From Chitinophagales bacterium (GTDB taxonomy: Bacteria > Bacteroidota > Bacteroidia > Chitinophagales > Saprospiraceae), in assembly GCA_022360175.1 (NCBI GenBank), contig JAKSDI010000021.1, forward strand, positions 90,311 through 154,310: a stretch of 64,000 bases of DNA, given 5' to 3'. The stretch's first letter is position 1, and each line of letters opens with the position of its first letter. Under the pieces are notes generated by a model. That model searched no databases. It had not been told where the DNA came from and saw only the letters and a program-made list of their open reading frames with translations. Positions 10,301 to 17,614 of this stretch are shown piece by piece. The translations under genes and the position numbers were made by a program.

Positions 10301-11129
10301 GGAAGCTTGCCGTCTATATTATCAGCGATTATTCCAAATGATAGATGGTTTTTATCTAGAGGATTTTGCACCAGATAGTCAAATTCCTGCTTGGTGCTAT
10401 AACGAAAATGAAGAAGGAGAAACGGAGGAACATATCCCAAATTTTGACTGCCTGAAAATTACACCAGGTAAGAGTTATAGCTATCCTTTAAGTGAACAAT
10501 CTATCCCTTATTATTATCCACTACTTTTTCACCCTCAGTCCCTGCATCATTTATGGAATCATCGACGATCTAAAACCAGATCTGTCGATCGTATTCTATC
10601 CTATCATGCAACAGATATACCATCGGATTTTCCCAGCTATACCAGCCGGAATGAAATAATTCGTCCTCTGTATTATAACCTGGATGCATTTGATTTTTAC
10701 AGAATAGAAGGATACCTGGGTAAGTCGAAAGTCTGCCTGTACTTGAAAGAAGAAGGGGAAGCTCAGGAATATGATGTAGCAGAGGCATTACAATATCTCG
10801 TACAAAAACACAATCTGGATTTTCAGGTAGTCAAATTAACTATATCAGATTTACAAAAGCCCGAAGGGGGAGGAGCTGCACCTTATACAATAGGAAGTGC
10901 CTCTTCAGGAGAAAATTCTTATAGTCTTGCAACTGCTTTGCTGGGCGCAGAGCACCTGGGAGGAGTGTTCAAAGGAGGAGCTTATATTCTGGTTTATGAA
11001 GAGCCAATATCTCAGAAAGGTACAAAAAAGCAATCGATGTCTAGTAGCTCAAATGCCCCCAGAGTTATCGCTAGCTTTAGCCTCCCTGATAAATTACCTC
11101 GTGAGCTCTTTGTAGATAGTAAATCATAA
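7374..11129 (+). CDS. eCIS fibre-like protein with tandem 58-residue coiled-coil repeats
   Basis: 1251 residues from ATG 7374; an in-frame TTG at 7365 is less likely to be used. Residues ~1-230 are acidic and helical. Bases 8085-8954 hold five near-perfect 58-residue repeats built on KADxSxLE steps, as in trimeric phage tail fibres. A conserved segment with GWGIVGGLE (about 9106-9132), followed by a pGvgIsPaGEII-like stretch, is a motif I associate with proteins of CIS and phage-tail loci. The remaining ~600 residues are a mixed, aromatic-rich domain of unknown fold. Placement between Afp12-like and tape-measure genes suits a baseplate-attached fibre or receptor-binding component; fibre is inferred from repeats and position. 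Confidence 0.7.
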   Translation: MFNDQLLSELKEQLDLLKQPGPFPVNPVIEQALQLIHQLMEGADGSSGGGDIGSRVDDLEETVENHASLLSTIQATLLELEEKVNNCPTTEDIQILIDASLGSVNDNIQLLFSKDSDLDQRVTELENRPSGVSEERVEEIVEEKLIGIKADIHQLKQVDIPEIKAELIALEARVKALEEEPPGEGASKAWVLNQIEVEVNAIRSLINNIKNDLEDKIGRKADQIALESKADKTELAACKEELETALSEKADQSSLEEKADRSELEGKADISALESTRTELEGQIAEKANSSDLEACKEELEGALSEKADQSSLEAKADRSELEGKADVSALESARTELEGQIAEKANSSDLEACKEELETALSEKADQSSLEAKADRSELEGKADVSALESTRTELEGQISEKTNSSDLEACKEELETTLSEKADQSSLEAKADRSELEGKADVSVLESTRTDLEEQLSEKANSSDLEDCKEELETALSEKADQSSLEAKADRSELEGKADVSALESTRTELEGQISEKANSSDLEDCKEELKNILEGKADKTDLNELEDEVEAIREEWLEDMVNNPGLRLARLSLQGWGIVGGLEICSDDKDYLHITPGVGISPAGEIITEPGIWPTDSRYESYLEISQDDDCEELETDAISDTSCDDPCNKPQPQNLVFSHYVPLDKSLLDYCFFKKHDTGEAYNVWKLLQPTDDLPANSRPLTPQNDAETEYPFITNKVVGVLLVDDTPLYFLMEQEDVLEQLCCLPNQCNDDPKYDPDYIYEEDYSLEDNYVSDDELWACLYPAIRLPEIPLFRFGFFTDQDCAPDELDQTEFPNIISIDDLYNTWCPIVEEAINLLEKAVKMLIDRYHYSLFPLQEKQQVEKKLGMLSEKWTRFHVSNQSPQTATGELGSKYYAQCFYDWLRDLIAAYHELRWCVIELMNELKPYVEGMLKKQNRHLLLGTAHQMEPCGLAEPLRDIFYQPPIYNGNAARLEACRLYYQRLFQMIDGFYLEDFAPDSQIPAWCYNENEEGETEEHIPNFDCLKITPGKSYSYPLSEQSIPYYYPLLFHPQSLHHLWNHRRSKTRSVDRILSYHATDIPSDFPSYTSRNEIIRPLYYNLDAFDFYRIEGYLGKSKVCLYLKEEGEAQEYDVAEALQYLVQKHNLDFQVVKLTISDLQKPEGGGAAPYTIGSASSGENSYSLATALLGAEHLGGVFKGGAYILVYEEPISQKGTKKQSMSSSSNAPRVIASFSLPDKLPRELFVDSKS
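8085..8954 (+). repeat. Five in-frame 174-bp direct repeats
   Basis: Units start at 8085, 8259, 8433, 8607 and 8781, each exactly 174 bp (58 codons), with a partial sixth unit from 8955. Each unit opens with a CKEEL motif, so cysteines recur every 58 residues. Within a unit the steps are 9, 9, 20 and 20 residues. Strong nucleotide identity between units implies recent expansion or homogenisation. Confidence 0.95.
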
Positions 11130-11136
11130 ATCGCAT

Positions 11137-12657
11137 ATGCCACATCGTATTCGCAGACAGATACTTGATTTGGAACTACCTAGAGAAGAACGAGCCTATG
11201 CTTTACAACAACAGATAAGCCGGGCTTTCAAAGACAAAGTACTACCACAGCTAAATGAAATTTTTGATAGGATAGCTCCGGAAGGGATTACATTAAGAAT
11301 ACCAAAGCTGGACATTGACCTTGGTCAAATTAATGAAAGCAATTGGGAAAGGAACTTTATTGAGGGCTGTGTCAATCAGGTTTTGAAGAAACTAAAAGAT
11401 GTATCGGTTGATAATGCGTATAATGAGGTTGAATTAAAATGGTTAAAACCTGAAGAAAAAATACTTTCTGTATTTCGGCATTATCTTCAGGCAGGAGTAT
11501 TGCCCTGGCATGCGCGACATTGGTCAAATCTTAAATTGGAAGAGTCTATAATAGAACATATACATCGTGATCCAGAAGCAGTGAAAAAAGAGCTTTCGAT
11601 AGATGTACTGCTTATTCCTGAGGTATGGCAGAGGTTGTGTTGGCAGTTTTCTACAAATTTTGTGACAACTATTGTTAGTGCAGTTCTAGGTCAAAAAGTA
11701 GCTTGGTTTAATGAAATCGAGCATATTTATAAAAAAGAGCAGAAAGTGCCAATGAGTTCGAAAGATCGCTATCTATTCCTTAAAACACTGCTATCTACGA
11801 AAATTTCCAAAGAAGAAAAATTGAAACCCACGAAGCAAATCTATTATCAATTACTCAGACAAATAGATGATTCGAAAAGCATAAATGAAAATGAAATTAT
11901 CGAACTTGAAAAACCAATGACTTCAGCGAAGTATTTCTCGCAAAATAACGACACGGTTATACCTGAAAAAAATGAAACTCCCCGCCCTGGTGCATCTAAA
12001 AAAAATAGCTCGGAACCTCAAGGCAAGATAAACCCAGACAAACAAAAAGAAGGGCACATACAATATAAGGATACAGAATATGATACGAATACAGCGTTTT
12101 CCAAACCTGCCTCCGCAACAACTATACATTTAAAAACTATTCCCAAGGAAGGGCTTATTATTGATCTTGCAGGCCTGGTGATATTAGGGGTGTATTTGGA
12201 ATCCCTGTTCAATGAACTTGGCCTAATCCATGAGCGGCATTTTAAATCGGACAATGCTCAATTCAAGGCTGTTCACCTCTTGTATTATTTAGTAGAGGGA
12301 ACAGAATTTCCAGAAGAACATATGTTGGCTTTTCCAAAAATTCTGTGTGGCCTTGCTATTGTAGAGCCAATTCCAATGGATATTAAACTACAAGATTATG
12401 AGAAAAAAGAATGCGAGCAACTTTTACAGGCAGCTATAAGAAACTGGCCAGCACTCAAAAAAACCACTCCAGATGGATTGAGAGAAGGATTTCTGAAGCG
12501 GGAAGGCCTTTTGTACCCACCAGAAAATCTTTCTATGTGGGTGCTCAGGGTAGAAAATAAAGCCCAGGATATTTTACTAAATCGTTTGCCCTGGGGCTTC
12601 TTAACATTAAAACTTCCATGGATGAAAAGAGCGATACAAACAGAATGGAGCCCTTAA
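11137..12657 (+). CDS. Contractile injection system tape-measure protein (Afp14-like)
   Basis: 506 residues. The first ~65 residues carry the signature of the CIS tape-measure family: an H-x-I-R-R-x-I-x-x-L start, a Leu/Gln-rich helix, then LPQLNEIFDRI and a short motif ending LDIDLGQI. This protein sets tube and sheath length during assembly. The middle (residues ~240-330) is polar and low-complexity; the C-terminal half has conserved-looking helical segments. Only 7 bp separate it from the fibre-like gene, and the AAA+ ATPase follows directly, the usual Afp14-Afp15 order. The ATG at 11137 is the first in frame and gives the expected N-terminal motif. Confidence 0.85.
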   Translation: MPHRIRRQILDLELPREERAYALQQQISRAFKDKVLPQLNEIFDRIAPEGITLRIPKLDIDLGQINESNWERNFIEGCVNQVLKKLKDVSVDNAYNEVELKWLKPEEKILSVFRHYLQAGVLPWHARHWSNLKLEESIIEHIHRDPEAVKKELSIDVLLIPEVWQRLCWQFSTNFVTTIVSAVLGQKVAWFNEIEHIYKKEQKVPMSSKDRYLFLKTLLSTKISKEEKLKPTKQIYYQLLRQIDDSKSINENEIIELEKPMTSAKYFSQNNDTVIPEKNETPRPGASKKNSSEPQGKINPDKQKEGHIQYKDTEYDTNTAFSKPASATTIHLKTIPKEGLIIDLAGLVILGVYLESLFNELGLIHERHFKSDNAQFKAVHLLYYLVEGTEFPEEHMLAFPKILCGLAIVEPIPMDIKLQDYEKKECEQLLQAAIRNWPALKKTTPDGLREGFLKREGLLYPPENLSMWVLRVENKAQDILLNRLPWGFLTLKLPWMKRAIQTEWSP

Positions 12658-12685
12658 AACACACAAATAATTTTTTAATATATCT

Positions 12686-14011
12686 ATGACTTCAAATTTA
12701 CCAGTATTGCTTTCTTTCCTGATTCAGCAGGCACGATTTAGTCTAAACCACTACTTTGGCAAAGAAACGGGAGCATTGCCCGCAGTACCAGCTTTGATTG
12801 ATGATGATGAACCGCTTACCCGTTTTATCCAACAACGGCGGCTCAACAGAGATGAGTTGGTAGCATTAATGGCTGGATTGGTGCCACATCTGGTTCCATC
12901 TTTATACGATGACATAGTTGCAGAATATTTACCACAAGAAGGCGATTTTCCGGCATTTGGAGGAGTAAAAGGTAAAAATCAGCGAAATACACTTCCTACA
13001 GGAGAAACCGTACTATTCATGTTGGCAGGGAAAGACTTAAGAAGGCGAATGGAAGTTCAGCAGTTATTTGGTTCTCAACATTACTTTGTCAAAGAAAAAA
13101 TCTTATTTCTCGAAGAACTTAATCCAGGAGAATCTGCATCGAGTGGCCGCCTGATTCTGGATCGAGAATATGTAGAATTATTCACATTAGGTTATATAAC
13201 GCCTCCCAAAATGGGCAGTGGTTTTCCCGCTCAGCATATAACAACGGAATTAGAGTGGAGTGATTTAGTATTAAATGCTCATACGCTAGACCAGCTTAAG
13301 GAAGTAGAAACATGGATTGCTCATAGTGACCAATTGATGTATGACTGGCAAATGTATCGGAAGATCAAACCTGGATTCAGGGCGTTATTTTATGGCCCTC
13401 CTGGTACAGGGAAGACAATGGCTGCAACACTGCTCGGTAAGTACACGGGACATGACGTCTACCGGATAGACTTATCTATGATGGTATCAAAATATATTGG
13501 AGAGACAGAGAAAAATCTGGCGGCATTATTCGATAAAGCAGAAAATAAGCAATGGATATTGTTTTTTGATGAGGCAGATTCGCTATTTGGGAAACGTACC
13601 AATGTGAAGGATGCCCATGACCGCTTTGCCAATCAGGAGGTATCGTACTTATTGCAGCGGGTAGAAGAATTTCCGGGAGTGAGTATATTGGCATCTAATT
13701 TTAAGAGCAATCTGGATGATGCTTTTACCAGACGCTTTCAAAGCATTGTTTACTTCCCTATTCCATTAGCGGAAGAGCGCCTGATTTTATGGCAAAATAG
13801 TTTCCCGGAGGCGGTACAATTGTCTAAAGAAATTGACTTAAATAAGATAGCGCACAAATACGAATTATCAGGCTCTAACATAGTAAATATTGTTCATTAT
13901 TGTTGCCTGCGGGCACTTGCCGAAAGTGCGAATGTCATATCTTCAAATAACCTGTATTCAGGCATCCGCCGCGAATTGGCTAAAGAAAATAAGGTTTTTA
14001 CGGCAGTCTGA
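12686..14011 (+). CDS. eCIS AAA+ ATPase (Afp15-like)
   Basis: 441 residues. An N-terminal ~150-residue adaptor region precedes one AAA+ domain with Walker A GPPGTGKTMAAT (about residues 237-248), Walker B ILFFDEADSLFG (about 288-299) and an arginine-finger region near FTRRFQS. This is the single AAA+ ATPase present in eCIS operons, thought to act in particle assembly or cargo loading. It follows the tape-measure gene by 28 bp. All catalytic motifs look intact. Family and context agree, so the call is firm; its exact mechanism is not established from sequence. Confidence 0.9.
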   Translation: MTSNLPVLLSFLIQQARFSLNHYFGKETGALPAVPALIDDDEPLTRFIQQRRLNRDELVALMAGLVPHLVPSLYDDIVAEYLPQEGDFPAFGGVKGKNQRNTLPTGETVLFMLAGKDLRRRMEVQQLFGSQHYFVKEKILFLEELNPGESASSGRLILDREYVELFTLGYITPPKMGSGFPAQHITTELEWSDLVLNAHTLDQLKEVETWIAHSDQLMYDWQMYRKIKPGFRALFYGPPGTGKTMAATLLGKYTGHDVYRIDLSMMVSKYIGETEKNLAALFDKAENKQWILFFDEADSLFGKRTNVKDAHDRFANQEVSYLLQRVEEFPGVSILASNFKSNLDDAFTRRFQSIVYFPIPLAEERLILWQNSFPEAVQLSKEIDLNKIAHKYELSGSNIVNIVHYCCLRALAESANVISSNNLYSGIRRELAKENKVFTAV

Positions 14012-14051
14012 TCATTTAGTTTATTTTATCATTCATAAATGAAATAGTACT

Positions 14052-15044
14052 ATGCTCACCTCAATCTCTATCGTCATTGGGCTTGTATTTGTTTTGCTTT
14101 TGTTCAGTTTATTGGCATCCACTGTTATGGAAGTCATCGCATCCATTTTTTCCCTGCGGGCAAGAAATTTACGTGATACGCTGGATAATATGCTAGGAGA
14201 AGAAGCCAGTAATTTTATGCGGCATCCACTATTTCGTCAGCTTGCTTATGCGACCAACAGGAAAAACCGGCTTTCTTCTCTTTCTCTTCCTTCATACGTA
14301 AGTAAAGATACTTTCCTCGCTATACTAATGGATATGATGGGAGAGGAAGATAAAGATCAGTTAGAAGAGAAAATTGCTAAGCTTGATGAAGGAGACCTGA
14401 AAAGATTAATGCAGTTTCTTTTTCGACAATCAGGAGGCAACCCTAATAAATTCAGGGAAAAAGCTGGAAAATGGTTTGATGAGGTAATGAACCGTGCTTC
14501 TGAATGGTATACCAGAAGAGTGAAATATATTTTGTTTGCAGTAGGTTTGGTACTGGCCTTTATTTTTAATGTTGATACGATACAAGTTTATCAAAGTATT
14601 GCTTCAAGTGCTACCATACAACAGCACTTACTGGAAGTAGCTTCACAATATGTAGAGCAACAGGACTCTGTTCAAACAGTTAAGCAGAATTCTAACTTAG
14701 AAGAATCTATGGCACAGTTGGACAATGCATGGCAGCAGTTTGAATATAATACTTCTCCTCTTGGCATAGGTTGGGGGTCTATTGAAAGTGATTTAGGTTT
14801 ACCAGGATGGTTGATTAAGCTTGCCGGTTTTTTGATAAGTGCGATAGCGGTTACTTTGGGAGCTCCTTTTTGGTTTGATTTATTGAAGAAAATGCTCAAT
14901 ATCAGAGGAGGAACAAAGGTTGTTGCAAATGAAAAAACAGAATCAGGAGAAGGCACGGCCACTTCTGCCAGTAGTGTTAGCGGAACAAATACTTCTATAG
15001 CCAATAAAGAAGAAGAAAATAAACAGGGAGGGCCTGTAGGATGA
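14052..15044 (+). CDS. Three-helix membrane protein of the eCIS locus
   Basis: 330 residues. Hydrophobic segments lie at about residues 3-31, 155-175 and 250-285, the last running into GAPFWFDLLKKMLNIRGG, a motif I have seen in conserved bacterial membrane proteins of unknown function. Between the first two helices is a charged ~110-residue soluble stretch; after the third a short Ser/Thr/Glu-rich tail. It lies 40 bp after the ATPase in the same orientation. It could anchor the assembling particle or later cargo at the membrane, but this is inference from position. No enzyme motif is visible. Confidence 0.75.
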   Translation: MLTSISIVIGLVFVLLLFSLLASTVMEVIASIFSLRARNLRDTLDNMLGEEASNFMRHPLFRQLAYATNRKNRLSSLSLPSYVSKDTFLAILMDMMGEEDKDQLEEKIAKLDEGDLKRLMQFLFRQSGGNPNKFREKAGKWFDEVMNRASEWYTRRVKYILFAVGLVLAFIFNVDTIQVYQSIASSATIQQHLLEVASQYVEQQDSVQTVKQNSNLEESMAQLDNAWQQFEYNTSPLGIGWGSIESDLGLPGWLIKLAGFLISAIAVTLGAPFWFDLLKKMLNIRGGTKVVANEKTESGEGTATSASSVSGTNTSIANKEEENKQGGPVG

Positions 15045-15142
15045 TAGTATTCCTTTATTGACACCCCCTCTTATGAACCTGTCTGTGGTTTAGGCCATGA
15101 AATTTATCAAAGATCAAATTTTTTGACCCTAAAAGTCATCTT

Positions 15143-16579
15143 ATGAAAATCAGGTTTTTACAGGATACACATATTAGACTAAGCCCTGATACGAATATGG
15201 AACCTATTGGCTATATCTTTGAAGGAACGGAGGTTGAAGTAGAGAGCCAGGAAGTAGTAGGGAAGAATGTCAGAGGCAATAACCGCTGGTATCGCGATGC
15301 CTATAAGCAGTGGTATTACTGGTCGGGAGAAACAGAAGTAATTGCGAAACCTGAAGAGCCAGTTGTAGCACCTGTTCTTACTGGCCCGCCGGGAGGTTAT
15401 CCTGTTTACCCTGTTTTTGACTCTATGACCTCTATGACTAATAGTGAAAATATACCCAAAGACGAAACCCGTATCGTACCTCCTTTTGAAACATTGCAGA
15501 TGATTGAAGAGGGTTTTCAAAATGCCTTGATAGAATTACAGAATGTGGTTGTTAGTAGTTCTAAAAAAGATAAAACGGGCCTGGATGAGGAACTGCCAAC
15601 TGCTGCTCCCTCTGGTTCTTCTGACCTGGAAATAGAGGAAGTGAAAAGTGAGCAACACTTTGTAAGTGTAAGTAAACCATCTCCATGGGAACTTCCTGTT
15701 GGTCGTCAAAAACTTAATTGGGGCATAAGAAAATATAGCCTGGATCAGGATTGGTGGGGGCTTAGTAAAATAACTGGGAAAGGAGTGAGAGTTGCTTTGT
15801 TAAGTACAGGCGCAACCAAAGAACATCCTGACTTGCCAAATATTTCGAATTCGTTTTTATATGAAGATGCCTCTCAATTAGATACTCATGGGTTAGGCAG
15901 TCAATCAGCGGTTATTTGTGCAGGTACAGGCCAAAATATATATGGCGTTGCACCGGAAGCAGAATTACTCATTGGAAAAATAGGAGAGCAAGACTATGCT
16001 ATTCACCCAGCAGCTTTGATTGCAGGCATGGATTGGGCCATCGAAGAAAATGTAGATATCATTGCTATGCTGGTAGATTTTCCCAGCCTTAAAGCTGCAG
16101 AAATAAATATGCTGGAGGCTTTGATCAAGCGCGCAAAAGAAAAAGACATTTTCATGTTGGCTCCTGTAGGTAATTCAAATAACAAAAAACCTGAATCCCG
16201 TTATCCTGCCCGCTTGGAAGGTGTCTTTTCAGTAGGAGGGCATAGTGAGTTGGGGGAACGCTGTAGTTTCTCTGCTAAAAGTTACGACCTTGATTTATTG
16301 TCTCCAGGTGAAGGCCTGTTAACTTCTGGTGCAGATAATAATGTAATCAAAAATACAAAATCAGTAGCCATAGCAACTGCTTTTACAGCAGGGTTTGCGG
16401 CTCTTGTCCATCAGAAATTACAACAATTAGGACATACAAAGAAGGCCGCTACAATTGAAAAGATATTAGTAGATACAGCTGCTAAACGCCAAAATATTAA
16501 TGTCGCTAAGAATATAGAATACGGTTATGGCTTGTTAAATCCAATTGCCGTTTTACAAAAGTTAGAATCTTTAGCCTGA
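15143..16579 (+). CDS. SH3-like domain plus degenerate subtilisin (S8) domain, predicted pseudoprotease
   Basis: 478 residues with no clear signal peptide. Residues ~1-65 form a bacterial SH3-like domain; a linker follows; residues ~180-475 match the subtilase fold (VALLSTGATKEHPDL, THGLGSQSAVICAGTG, GVAPEAELLIGKI, APVGNS, ATAFTAGFAAL). The catalytic triad is broken: the Asp of the D-T-G motif is Ser221 and the nucleophile of G-T-S-M-A is Ala409; only His249 and the oxyanion Asn remain. The frame is intact with no other decay, so it was probably kept as a structural or binding module. It sits in the eCIS operon between a membrane protein and a peptidoglycan-binding protein. Fold certain by motif; lack of activity is inference. 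Confidence 0.85.
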   Translation: MKIRFLQDTHIRLSPDTNMEPIGYIFEGTEVEVESQEVVGKNVRGNNRWYRDAYKQWYYWSGETEVIAKPEEPVVAPVLTGPPGGYPVYPVFDSMTSMTNSENIPKDETRIVPPFETLQMIEEGFQNALIELQNVVVSSSKKDKTGLDEELPTAAPSGSSDLEIEEVKSEQHFVSVSKPSPWELPVGRQKLNWGIRKYSLDQDWWGLSKITGKGVRVALLSTGATKEHPDLPNISNSFLYEDASQLDTHGLGSQSAVICAGTGQNIYGVAPEAELLIGKIGEQDYAIHPAALIAGMDWAIEENVDIIAMLVDFPSLKAAEINMLEALIKRAKEKDIFMLAPVGNSNNKKPESRYPARLEGVFSVGGHSELGERCSFSAKSYDLDLLSPGEGLLTSGADNNVIKNTKSVAIATAFTAGFAALVHQKLQQLGHTKKAATIEKILVDTAAKRQNINVAKNIEYGYGLLNPIAVLQKLESLA

Positions 16580-16603
16580 TTTATAAACCAGAATTTTTAC
16601 TTC

Positions 16604-17602
16604 ATGAGTGGGCTTTTATACGAAGTATATAAACAAGGAAGTGCCATTGATCTCAATAGTTTGAGAAATCCTGCTAACCAGAACCTGGTAAGAGAGATTC
16701 AATCTAAACTATGCAAATTGGGCATATTAGATCCTATTATCAAAGGAGGGCGCAAAACACCGTTTAAACCTGTAAGGCCTGATGATGGGATAATTGGCTC
16801 AGAGACAATGAATAGCCTACTTGCCTTTCAGCGGAGTCAAGGCATTCCGGAAAAGGAAGTGGAAAAACAGTTAATTCCCGATTTTTTTAGATTGCTTGCA
16901 GATGTCGAAAATGACTCACTATATCCTATCCGATTTCATCCGGAGAAAGAGGATAGCCATCAGGCCATTTTTGCAAAGCGCATTCTAAGGTACATGGAAA
17001 AGAAGAAATATTTTATAGCAAGCAGCCCTGATATGTTCAATATTGTGTACGTAGAAGGAGTCAATGCAGATGGCCGCCCGAATCAAGATGTATTTGACCG
17101 ATGGAATGATCGCAGGTGTGTAATTCGAATATTGCCAGGTGGCGCTCCTGAAATGTTGGTCAATGATTTGGCTACTACTGAACCTGGAAAGTATCATACT
17201 CAAAACCCTTCTGTATCTCAGGGGGTAGCACGAATAGCTTTTGGGCAGTACAAAGCCTGGCGGTATGGTTTCCATAAATCTATTTATCCTGCCCTGGTTC
17301 AACGAGGTAAGGTACGCTTGCATCGCGATATGAATAAGAATTTTATTCGCGATCCTTCAGACTTCATTGATGTCGGTAAAACCTTTGGTATCAATCAGCA
17401 CTCCACCCGTTTTAATTATTTTCCCAGTACAGTAGATGAATTTAGTGCGGGATGCCTGGTAGGCCATCGCTATAATTACCATCTGTCTTTTCTACATATT
17501 GTCAAACACGATTATCGCTATGTTAATAATCCGCAGTATATGTTCATTACAACTGTTATCAACGGAGATAAATTATTAGCTGAAGAACCTATGCTTCCCT
17601 AA
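16604..17602 (+). CDS. Peptidoglycan-binding domain protein with possible C-terminal murein-acting domain
   Basis: 332 residues. Residues ~20-85 match a PG_binding_1-type domain (paired helices around LCKLGILD, DDGIIGSETMNSLLAFQ). The C-terminal ~180 residues include GINQHS and EFSAGCLVGH, an invariant-looking His and SxGC cysteine that recall the His/Cys pair of L,D-transpeptidase (YkuD)-like or related cysteine hydrolase folds. No signal peptide is evident, so if it reaches murein it must be delivered, for example as a particle component. It starts 25 bp after the pseudoprotease gene. The binding domain is fairly sure; the catalytic proposal is tentative. Confidence 0.7.
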   Translation: MSGLLYEVYKQGSAIDLNSLRNPANQNLVREIQSKLCKLGILDPIIKGGRKTPFKPVRPDDGIIGSETMNSLLAFQRSQGIPEKEVEKQLIPDFFRLLADVENDSLYPIRFHPEKEDSHQAIFAKRILRYMEKKKYFIASSPDMFNIVYVEGVNADGRPNQDVFDRWNDRRCVIRILPGGAPEMLVNDLATTEPGKYHTQNPSVSQGVARIAFGQYKAWRYGFHKSIYPALVQRGKVRLHRDMNKNFIRDPSDFIDVGKTFGINQHSTRFNYFPSTVDEFSAGCLVGHRYNYHLSFLHIVKHDYRYVNNPQYMFITTVINGDKLLAEEPMLP

Positions 17603-17614
17603 ATAAGATTAGCT

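Noticed and set aside
15143..16579. Active subtilisin protease cargo
   Set aside because: Asp and Ser of the triad are replaced (Ser221, Ala409), so an active S8 peptidase is unlikely.
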